A stretch of DNA of 64,000 bases, taken from positions 889,823-953,822 of the forward strand of contig NZ_LS991316.1 in assembly GCF_900499005.1 (NCBI RefSeq). Direction: 5' to 3'. The notes below the pieces were generated by a model. It saw only the letters and a program-made list of their open reading frames with translations. It ran no database searches and had not been told where the DNA came from. Of the stretch, positions 23,861-30,298 are shown one piece after another. Position 1 is the stretch's first letter; each line of letters starts with the position of its first letter. The DNA comes from Actinomyces culturomici (GTDB lineage: Bacteria > Actinomycetota > Actinomycetes > Actinomycetales > Actinomycetaceae). Position numbers and translations under genes: made by a program.

Positions 23861-24324
23861 ACCCCACCATCACCACCTTCTCCCCCGCGAGCGAGGGGCC
23901 GAAGGCCCCGAGGCTTGCCCGCGACGCGGGCACGCCCTCGTGTGAAATGCGCACCTGGGGCCTCCTCAAGAGTTTTCTGGCCAAAACGGGTCTAATTGAC
24001 GCTCTACGCGCGCGCGGCAGGGGCTTGTCGACTGCCGCGCACCCCAACAATCGGCTGGAACACCAGGCAAAACTCATCCTTGACACCACCTCGAACGAGA
24101 CGCGCTTCCGCCTGTTTTCAGGGGGTCAATTAGGTCGTCAATTAGGGGTCAATTGGGGGTCAATTAACTTACGTGACCCCCTCGGAGGCCTTCTTGCGCC
24201 CGGTGCGGCGGCCTTCGTCGAGGCACCGGTCAGGCTCCGGTGCCTCGACAGAGGTCGCCAGGCGCACCCCTGCCTCGGTCCTCGTCACCACACTGCGAAT
24301 CAGTCGGGAGGTGACCGGCGATGA
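23857..24324 (+). CDS. Doubtful 155-codon frame across the origin region
   Basis: It starts with an ATGA overlap on the HTH stop and ends with an ATGA overlap on rep, which suggests coupling. But the iterons and two stem-loops at 24121-24248 lie inside it, residues 90-105 are simply the iteron translation, and no domain is recognisable. Only the first 60-70 codons look even possibly coding. More likely untranslated origin sequence. Confidence 0.25.
   Translation: MNPTITTFSPASEGPKAPRLARDAGTPSCEMRTWGLLKSFLAKTGLIDALRARGRGLSTAAHPNNRLEHQAKLILDTTSNETRFRLFSGGQLGRQLGVNWGSINLRDPLGGLLAPGAAAFVEAPVRLRCLDRGRQAHPCLGPRHHTANQSGGDRR
24121..24166 (+). repeat. Iterons: four GTCAATT repeats
   Basis: GGGGGTCAATTA, GGTCGTCAATTA, GGGGTCAATT and GGGGGTCAATTA follow one another so that GTCAATT recurs every 11-12 bp, about one helical turn. 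This is the form of Rep-binding iterons; the fourth copy runs into the adjacent stem-loop. Confidence 0.85.
24155..24181 (+). other. Candidate replication origin stem-loop
   Basis: GGGGGTCA (24155-24162) pairs with TGACCCCC (24174-24181) around the 11-nt AT-rich loop ATTAACTTACG. The loop contains TTAACTTAC, which shares six of nine positions, including the final TTAC, with the TAATATTAC nick site of CRESS-DNA viruses. It is the expected substrate of the Rep encoded 140 bp downstream. Cleavage site inferred. Confidence 0.65.
24218..24248. promoter_or_regulatory. Second stem-loop before rep
   Basis: TCGAGGCACCGG and CCGGTGCCTCGA form a perfect 12-bp stem with a 7-nt loop, 72 bp before the rep start. 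Could be a terminator controlling rep or part of the origin. Confidence 0.55.
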
Positions 24325-26042
24325 GCAAGCAGTCGAACAACCCGACCTTGATCGGCCTCACGCAGCAGTTGAAGTCGGACCTGTGGACCTGGGCCGATGA
24401 CCCCCACAACGCGACCGCACTGGACTGCGACGCGCTCAGTCTGGGGACCTACCTGGTGGAGCGACTGGAAGCCGTCGGCTGCAAGGTCGAGGCCGCGTAC
24501 GCGATCATCCACGACAAGGACGAGCAGGACCAGTGGAACGAGGTCACGCACCAGTACGACCGCGTTCCGAAAGAGAGGCACGTCCACGCCGTCTTCCGGT
24601 TTGCCGACCGCAAGTCCTCCGCGTCCGTGGAGCAGCTCGCCGGGTTCCTCGGCGTGGATCCGCAGTACGTCGAGAAGCCGAAAGCCGGACGCTACGCGTT
24701 CGACAACATGCTCGCCTACCTCGTCCACGCCAAGTACCGGGACAAATACCAGTACCCGGCGGAGGAGGTCGCCACTCTTCGGGGGAAGAACTACATGGAC
24801 ATCCACGCCGAGAGGCGGGAGGTCTGGGCTCGCGGTGCGGCGACGATCAAGACCAAGAACGTGAACGAGTCGGCGGATTATCTGCGCGACCTGATCCTGG
24901 AGGGCCTCGTCTCGAAGGAGCAGGTCATGCTGACTGATGAGCTCTTCACGATCTACTCCCGGCACAAGACGATGATGGACGAGGCGTTCGGCGCTTACGG
25001 TCAGCGTCGCGCCTACCAGGCCGCCGCGAAACTGCGCCAAGGCGACTTCCACACGACGGTCGTCTTCATCTGGGGTGAGGCCGGGGTCGGCAAGACCCGG
25101 ATCGCTCAGGACTTCATCGCCCGGACCCTCGGCCTCGCCAAGGAGTGCGGCGAGACGTGGCGCGTCTACCGTGCCGCGACGGCGAACCCTCTGGACGACT
25201 GGCAGGGGCAGGAGGTCGTCTTCCTCGATGACCTTCGCGGGTCGGCGATGGAGGCAAACGACTGGCTACTGCTACTCGACCCATACAACGCCTCGCCTGC
25301 CCGCGCCCGCTACCAGAACAAGCAGGAGGTCGCGCCCCGGCTGATCGTCCTGACGGCAACCATCCCGCCGGACCAGTACTTCTTCTGGACCCGGAACAAG
25401 GGCAACGTGGACGAGGCCCTGGACCAGTTCATCCGTCGCCTCGCAGCAACAGTGAAGGTGCAGCACGTCGACGGCGAACGGGCGTATCTCGTTTCGCCCG
25501 TCGGTCGTCTGAAGGGCACTCGCCAGGCGGTTATCGCGGACCGACGTATTGATCTGCGCTTCGGTGCTCTCGGGACGGTCACGCACTCCGCCGACGGCGC
25601 GTGTAACGCGCTCGCCGGTCTACTCGCGGTGGCATCGCCTGATATGGGCTTCGAGGAGACGGAGGGCTGGCAGGCAGGTCAGGACCTCGTTCTGCTCGAA
25701 GGGTCTGTCGTCGAACCTGAGCCCGAACCTGAACCGGAGCCGACGGCGGAGGAGACCACCACCGAGCAGGCGTCGAGCGCTGCCGTCTCTCCGATCGACC
25801 AGATCGAGATGGAGAAGCGGATTGCCGAGGCGAAGGCAGCCGAAGACCAGCGCAAGGCGGAGAAGGCAGAACGATTCTGTCTCGCCCATGAAGAGGCGGC
25901 GGCGAAGAAGGCTGCTTTCGCGCAGGACGGTCGTCTCGACCTCGCCGCAAAGGTCTTCGTCCGCGACTACTACGGCACCCCGCAGGTGGTGATCGCGGAG
26001 GAGCAGCCGGAGGCCCTGACTGGCTCCCCCTGGACAATCTGA
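24321..26042 (+). CDS. rep: CRESS-type replication initiator (HUH nickase plus SF3 helicase)
   Basis: 573 residues. The HUH endonuclease half has motif II ERHVHAVF (H87, H89) and motif III AYLVHAKYRDKYQY (probable nucleophile Y133). The helicase half has Walker A GEAGVGKT at 252-259 and Walker B VVFLDDLRG at 299-307, preceded by DDWQGQ and followed by LTATIPP, the order seen in CRESS-DNA virus Reps. The asparagine that usually ends motif C is replaced by threonine. A charged extension with an EPEPEPEP stretch and coiled coil fills the last 110 residues. It should nick the iteron stem-loop upstream and drive rolling-circle replication. Classical plasmid Rep_2 proteins lack the helicase half. 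Confidence 0.93.
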   Translation: MSKQSNNPTLIGLTQQLKSDLWTWADDPHNATALDCDALSLGTYLVERLEAVGCKVEAAYAIIHDKDEQDQWNEVTHQYDRVPKERHVHAVFRFADRKSSASVEQLAGFLGVDPQYVEKPKAGRYAFDNMLAYLVHAKYRDKYQYPAEEVATLRGKNYMDIHAERREVWARGAATIKTKNVNESADYLRDLILEGLVSKEQVMLTDELFTIYSRHKTMMDEAFGAYGQRRAYQAAAKLRQGDFHTTVVFIWGEAGVGKTRIAQDFIARTLGLAKECGETWRVYRAATANPLDDWQGQEVVFLDDLRGSAMEANDWLLLLDPYNASPARARYQNKQEVAPRLIVLTATIPPDQYFFWTRNKGNVDEALDQFIRRLAATVKVQHVDGERAYLVSPVGRLKGTRQAVIADRRIDLRFGALGTVTHSADGACNALAGLLAVASPDMGFEETEGWQAGQDLVLLEGSVVEPEPEPEPEPTAEETTTEQASSAAVSPIDQIEMEKRIAEAKAAEDQRKAEKAERFCLAHEEAAAKKAAFAQDGRLDLAAKVFVRDYYGTPQVVIAEEQPEALTGSPWTI

Positions 26043-26087
26043 CCCTCAAAACCAGACCACCAACCACATCACGAAAGGAACGCAACC

Positions 26088-26432
26088 ATGTCCAAGACAG
26101 CAGCCGAGATTGAGAAGGAACTCGCCGCAAAGAACTCCGAGGCACGTGCCCTCCGGCGCGCACTGAAGGAGGCGCAGCAGAGAGAACTCCTGTCCGCAAA
26201 GACGGCCCTCGGAGAGGCCGTCGCAACCCTCGTTTTTGCGGACACGCCGGAGGCAATGCAGGCGCTCGTTCGCACGCTGAACGGGCCCGGTATCGCCGAC
26301 GAAGTGCGTCGGCTTCTCGGTACGAACAGCACCGAGAACCGCACAGCGGAGGAGCCCAAGGAGGAGCTCCGGTGGGGCTCCGACGAGGGCTATGACCAGG
26401 CCGACACCGATGTGCCAGCGGCGCGCTGGTGA
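26088..26432 (+). CDS. Small coiled-coil protein between rep and mob
   Basis: 114 residues, SD GAAAGGA 8-9 nt before the ATG. Residues 5-45 are a charged amphipathic coiled coil (AEIEKELAAKNSEARALRRA), followed by a short helical part and an acidic tail. No family recognised. Its place before the relaxase suggests a replication or mobilisation accessory protein; this is inference. Confidence 0.75.
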   Translation: MSKTAAEIEKELAAKNSEARALRRALKEAQQRELLSAKTALGEAVATLVFADTPEAMQALVRTLNGPGIADEVRRLLGTNSTENRTAEEPKEELRWGSDEGYDQADTDVPAARW

Positions 26433-26439
26433 CGGCCTC

Positions 26440-26716
26440 GGGGACCCGGAGTTGAACCGAGCAAGCGCTGGTTCAACGAAGGGTCCCCGCCCTGCGGAGC
26501 AGCCCCCGGACAGTGAAGCGAAGCGTAACTGTCTTAGGGGGTTAATACACCTTGTGTATCGGGGGTAGCGAAGCGAGGGGACCCGGAGACACAAGGTGTG
26601 ACCCGTGGGGCAACTTTTCGGGCAGGGAGCGTAGCGACCAGGGACCCGAGGAGTTGGCACACGGATGCAAGGGCGGGTGCTCTGGGTAGCGAAGCGAGGG
26701 TCCCAGAGCACCCGCC
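26440..26716 (+). repeat. Array of five stem-loops with a shared loop motif (possible oriT)
   Basis: The 329-bp gap before mob is almost entirely hairpins: 26440-26488 (8+8 bp), 26503-26541, 26547-26599 (arms ACACCTTGTGT/ACACAAGGTGT), 26603-26664 and 26672-26716 (15-bp stem GGCGGGTGCTCTGGG). Four have AGCG-rich loops; TAGCGAAGCGAGGG is identical in the third and fifth. Likely oriT, single-strand origin or a structured RNA. Confidence 0.75.
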
Positions 26717-26761
26717 ACTGCGCCGACGAACGAGAGAACAACGTGAACGAGTGAGGAGAAA

Positions 26762-28123
26762 ATGATGAGCGACACGACAGGACGCACTGGCTTTCGGGTG
26801 ACCCACACTAAAGCCGTCGGGGAACGGCGTGCGATCGTGCACGAGATGATGCGCGAACTCGACCCGAAAGCGGTCGAGTACTGGGCACGCGAGAACACGA
26901 ACATCGTGGTCGAGGACGAGGCCCTCGACCGGGGGTTCGTAAACGACGGGAAGGGCCGGTTTGTCCGCGCCACGTCTATGCAGCAGGTGCTCGATTATGG
27001 GCAATCAAGGGTTGAGCGACTGACCTCGCCCCTGCGCGAGGACAAGCCAGACAAGCAGGGCAAGATGCGAGGCGGCACGGTGACGACCTCGATGTTCGTC
27101 GCGCACCTGCCCAAGAGCATGTGTGAGGAGGTCCCGGACTTCTACGGCAAGGGCCGCTCCCGATGGGTCGCGCGTGATCGCGACGAGGCGATGAGGTACT
27201 TTACGGACGTTCTGCGTTTCCTCGGCAAGAACGTCATCCCCGGCGGGTTTGAGGCCATACTCGGGTTCGATGTCCAGCACTCGGAGACAACGCCGCACAT
27301 CCAATTGCTCGCAGACACGTTCGCCGATGACCCAAAACACGAGGGCGGCCTCCGCCCGGAGTGGTCAAGGGCCTACGCCGCGCACCGTGACGTGCTGGGT
27401 GAGGACGGCAAGATGCTCACTGGGCGACAAAAGCTTGAGCGCTACCAGGACGACCTTAAGGAATACATGGTCGCGCGCGGCTGGCCCGTGGAGCGCGAGG
27501 TCGACCCCCTGCGCCATGACAAGAGCGAGACTAAGGCGGTCTACGGGGCGCTTCGTGACGAGCGTCGCGAGCTTGACGGGCAGCGCGACCAACTCAAGGC
27601 TGACCGCGACGAGTTGCGCTACGAGGGCGAGCTTCTTGAGCGCGAGGAGTTCCAGGTCCGGCTCGCCCGCAAGCAGGTCGAGACGGAACGGGAAACAGCA
27701 CGGGAGGAGGGACGACGCGAGGGCTACGAGCAGGGTCTCTCCGAGGGACGCGCTCAGGGCATCGCCGAGGCTGAACGCCTCCAGAAAGCAGCACGCGAAC
27801 GGCTCGCCCTCGCAGATGAACGTTACGCCGAGGCGATGACCGCACACTCGATCCCCGACGAGCAAGCGAGATACCTCGCAACGGTGGGCGCTCGGCATCT
27901 TGCAACGGTTCTCGGCAAGCACGTGGATGACGCGACGCAGAGGAAGATCGAGCAGGCGAAGGCTGCTGCCGAGCGGACGTTTGCGCGCTCCCCTGAGATG
28001 CTCATCAATCAGGCGCGCGAGGTCGAGCGCATGCACGGTAACCGGCTCGTCCAACGTCGGGCACGGACCCTGGAGACGCTGAGCCTCCCCACCACCGAGT
28101 ATGACGACGGGTACGGGATGTGA
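26762..28123 (+). CDS. mob: MOBV/Pre-type relaxase (mobilisation protein)
   Basis: 453 residues. The N-terminal 230 form a Mob_Pre relaxase domain with the metal motif as HSETTPHIQ (H173, E175, H179); the last histidine of the usual PHxH is glutamine. A long charged coiled coil (about 255-350) follows. The SD GAGGAG precedes tandem ATGs. Such enzymes nick a plasmid at oriT for transfer by a helper's secretion system. The upstream hairpin array is the expected oriT. Relaxase family call firm, activity uncertain because of the altered motif. Confidence 0.88.
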   Translation: MMSDTTGRTGFRVTHTKAVGERRAIVHEMMRELDPKAVEYWARENTNIVVEDEALDRGFVNDGKGRFVRATSMQQVLDYGQSRVERLTSPLREDKPDKQGKMRGGTVTTSMFVAHLPKSMCEEVPDFYGKGRSRWVARDRDEAMRYFTDVLRFLGKNVIPGGFEAILGFDVQHSETTPHIQLLADTFADDPKHEGGLRPEWSRAYAAHRDVLGEDGKMLTGRQKLERYQDDLKEYMVARGWPVEREVDPLRHDKSETKAVYGALRDERRELDGQRDQLKADRDELRYEGELLEREEFQVRLARKQVETERETAREEGRREGYEQGLSEGRAQGIAEAERLQKAARERLALADERYAEAMTAHSIPDEQARYLATVGARHLATVLGKHVDDATQRKIEQAKAAAERTFARSPEMLINQAREVERMHGNRLVQRRARTLETLSLPTTEYDDGYGM

Positions 28124-28141
28124 ATCGAAAACGAGAAAAGA

Positions 28142-28175
28142 GGGAACCCCCTTACCGCAAGGCCAGGGGGTTCCC
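28142..28175. terminator. Bidirectional terminator
   Basis: GGGAACCCCCT and AGGGGGTTCCC, an 11-bp perfect stem with 12-nt loop, flanked by A-rich and T-containing sequence between the convergent mob and lipoprotein genes. Confidence 0.85.
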
Positions 28176-28204
28176 TTCACAGGTCGATCTTGAACAGAAT
28201 GATC

Positions 28205-28993
28205 TCACTTGTGCTTCTGCACCCAGCTACCGCTGCCGTCTCGGGTGTACCCGTTGACCTTCGCGCTGGGGATGAGGATCGTCCCGTCGCGCATCACGCT
28301 GAACGTCACGAAGGCGAAATCGCTCGACCCTGATTCGCTCTCGCTGTCAACCCGCTGGAACCCGAAGGATTCCTTCACGCCGCTGCCGTTGTCGTCTACC
28401 GACGTTGCGCAGGGCAGGACCTCGACGAAGGAGTCCGGCGAATCCATGTACACACCTTCCTCGGGCTTGTTCGCATCGAACTGCGACATGGGAAGGATCT
28501 CGCTCCCGTAGGGGGCATCCATCGCTACGCCGTAGTACCGGGCCGCCCAATGTGCCGGTCCCATGCTCGACCGGTCGCCCTCCTCGGGCATCGCCTCACC
28601 AGTCTTCTCATTGATGTTCGTCTTGGGCGGGACCGGCTTGGTCACCACCGCCTCACCGCCCTCGTTGAACTCCACGTGACCCTCGACGGCGCACAGGCTC
28701 GTGGACGTGACCTCCTGAGAGCGCAGCGTCACCGACTTGACCGGAACGGTCACGTTGTCGATCTCCAGAGCCTCAGTGAGACCGTCGGGGAACTGGACGG
28801 TGACCTCACCGCCCGGGGCGCTGTCGGGAGTGGAGGCGAACTCGAAGACCACGCGCTCATTGGTGGCGGATGCACCGCCGCTTGCGGCTGCGTCCGTACC
28901 TGAGGAGGAGGCTGAACCAGCACACCCTGCCAGGGCCAGAGCGCCGACGAGGAGGAGGGACGAGAGGGAGAGCGTACGCGAGCGTGGATTCAT
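28205..28993 (-). CDS. Predicted lipoprotein of unknown function
   Basis: 262 residues beginning with a type II signal peptide: MNPRSRTLSLSSLLLVGALA then lipobox LAGC with C24 as the lipidated residue. A Ser/Ala/Gly linker follows, then a soluble domain of about 210 residues without recognised family (FEFASTPDSAPGGEVTVQFP near its start). SD AAGGAGA precedes the ATG. Anchored on the outer face of the membrane. As element cargo it might affect mating-pair exclusion or host fitness; unproven. Confidence 0.85.
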   Translation of the reverse strand: MNPRSRTLSLSSLLLVGALALAGCAGSASSSGTDAAASGGASATNERVVFEFASTPDSAPGGEVTVQFPDGLTEALEIDNVTVPVKSVTLRSQEVTSTSLCAVEGHVEFNEGGEAVVTKPVPPKTNINEKTGEAMPEEGDRSSMGPAHWAARYYGVAMDAPYGSEILPMSQFDANKPEEGVYMDSPDSFVEVLPCATSVDDNGSGVKESFGFQRVDSESESGSSDFAFVTFSVMRDGTILIPSAKVNGYTRDGSGSWVQKHK

Positions 28994-29038
28994 GGGGATC
29001 TCCTTTTGGCTTGAATCATGAGGGGAACCGCTTACAGG

Positions 29039-29101
29039 ACCACCCTAGTGGTAGCGATCGGTTCTGGTGGAAGTTATCGGTACCTGGAACTGGGAAGTAC
29101 C
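29039..29101 (+). promoter_or_regulatory. Inverted repeats before the XRE gene
   Basis: ACCAC-N4-GTGGT (29039-29052) and GGTAC-N13-GTACC (29079-29101) lie in the 127-bp gap between the divergent lipoprotein and XRE genes. Possible operators for the XRE repressor; no clear -35/-10 pair seen. Confidence 0.4.
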
Positions 29102-29120
29102 AGCACGGACGATGGGTTAG

Positions 29121-29348
29121 GTGAGCGGCGGAACGACAAGGACTCTGCGGAGAGCGCTCGGTGTGAACGTGCGCGCCGAGCGTCATCGTCGGGGGCTCAC
29201 TCAGGAGGGCTTGGCTGAGCGACTCGGGGTCACACCCCGGTACCTGGCAGGCATCGAACGCGGCGAGCGCAATCTCACGCTCGACTCCATCGAGGACCTG
29301 GCAGTGCAGCTCGACATGGATCCCCACTCTCTACTGGCGCGACGGTAG
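29121..29348 (+). CDS. XRE-family helix-turn-helix regulator
   Basis: 75 residues from a GTG at 29121, almost all a Cro/C1-type DNA-binding domain: LGVNVRAERHRRGLTQEGLA, ERLGVTPRYLAGIERGERN and LTLDSIEDLAVQLDM. It could start a few codons later at a second GTG. Probably represses element promoters such as the divergent lipoprotein gene. There is no adjacent toxin gene, so an antitoxin role is unlikely. Confidence 0.88.
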   Translation: MSGGTTRTLRRALGVNVRAERHRRGLTQEGLAERLGVTPRYLAGIERGERNLTLDSIEDLAVQLDMDPHSLLARR

Positions 29349-29376
29349 CGATACCTATGCGCGGCAGGCACGAGGG

Positions 29377-29922
29377 TCAGCAGCACCGGAAGATGCACAC
29401 GCCGCCGTTGGGCGCTTCGGTGATGCTGTAGTCGAGCCGCTCGTCCCGCCACCACTTCTGCACGTCCACGTACGAGTGCAGGTGCTCGGGCACCTCATCC
29501 CACACGCCCATCTCCTCGGCGAGTTGGTTGGCGTAGTCAGTCTCCGACTCCCAGCAGCCGCAAAACCGCTCCTCGAAGTCGGACACGCACGGCAACTCAT
29601 CAGCATCAACGACGTAGCAGCCGCTCTCGACCCACGACACCAGCGCAGGCCAGAGGGTCTCCCCCACCTCGCCATAGAGTTCACCCCACTTCGAGGCGAC
29701 GGACGGGGAGACTTCCCCGGTCCCGTAAGGGAAGCCCTCGGTATCCAGGCACCACAGTTCGTCGTGAGCACTGGGGTAGCCGTGGAGTTCCTCAGACGTG
29801 AGGCTGGCGGCACTCTCGGCATCGACCCACCTCCCCACGAGGCGACCGGCGTTGTAGCACCCGAGGCAGCCCACCCAGACACGGGGACGAACGACGGCAA
29901 CAGTTGAGCATGAACAGGACAT
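29377..29922 (-). CDS. ardA: ArdA-like antirestriction protein
   Basis: 181 residues from the ATG at 29922, chosen for its GGGAGGT SD. It begins PRVWVGCLGCYNAGRLVGRW, the family opening, then DELWCLDTEGFP, FEERFCGCWESETDYANQLA and a GGVCIFR end. It is acidic and DNA-mimicking, blocking type I restriction so that incoming element DNA survives. Cysteine content is unusually high for ArdA. It is the last gene before attR. Confidence 0.85.
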   Translation of the reverse strand: MSCSCSTVAVVRPRVWVGCLGCYNAGRLVGRWVDAESAASLTSEELHGYPSAHDELWCLDTEGFPYGTGEVSPSVASKWGELYGEVGETLWPALVSWVESGCYVVDADELPCVSDFEERFCGCWESETDYANQLAEEMGVWDEVPEHLHSYVDVQKWWRDERLDYSITEAPNGGVCIFRCC

Positions 29923-30035
29923 TGGAAACCTCCCGAGTAGGTGGAGGTCGCCCTGGGCAGCCGATTCTCGGGCACGGCGCTCACATGCAGGACGACCTCC
30001 AGGAGGTCTCCCGGAGCCGCTCGCGGCTCTGAATC

Positions 30036-30057
30036 TCAAGATGAGTTTCAAGATGAG
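30036..30057 (+). repeat. Right arm-type direct repeats
   Basis: TCAAGATGAG at 30036 and again at 30048, 12 bp apart, in the same orientation and spacing as the pair at 21959-21981 on the other end of the element. Confidence 0.6.
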
Positions 30058-30075
30058 ATTGAGGGAAACGCGACG

Positions 30076-30110
30076 AAGCCCGGAACCTCAATCGTTGAGA
30101 TTCCGGGCTT
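30076..30110. terminator. Element-encoded terminator for tRNA-Pro
   Basis: AAGCCCGGAA and TTCCGGGCTT with an inner CTCAA/TTGAG stem, 3 bp inside attR. It lies downstream of the leftward tRNA and replaces the host terminator moved to 21768-21799. Confidence 0.75.
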
Positions 30111-30113
30111 TTC

Positions 30114-30188
<75 letters not shown>

Positions 30189-30298
30189 TATTCGATTCGT
30201 CGCTTGTGGCGACCAGATGATGATAGCCCAGGGCGCGCCCTGAGCGCCAATCGGCCCCATCCCGCCGATTCCCCGATTCCTCGCAGTTCACCGCCCAT

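Noticed and set aside
26440-26716. CRISPR array
   Set aside because: The recurring motif is in hairpin loops at irregular distances, units differ in length and sequence, and there are no cas genes nearby.
29121-29348. Antitoxin of a toxin-antitoxin pair
   Set aside because: It is an XRE-type DNA-binding protein but no toxin-like gene is adjacent; the neighbours are a lipoprotein and an ArdA-like protein.
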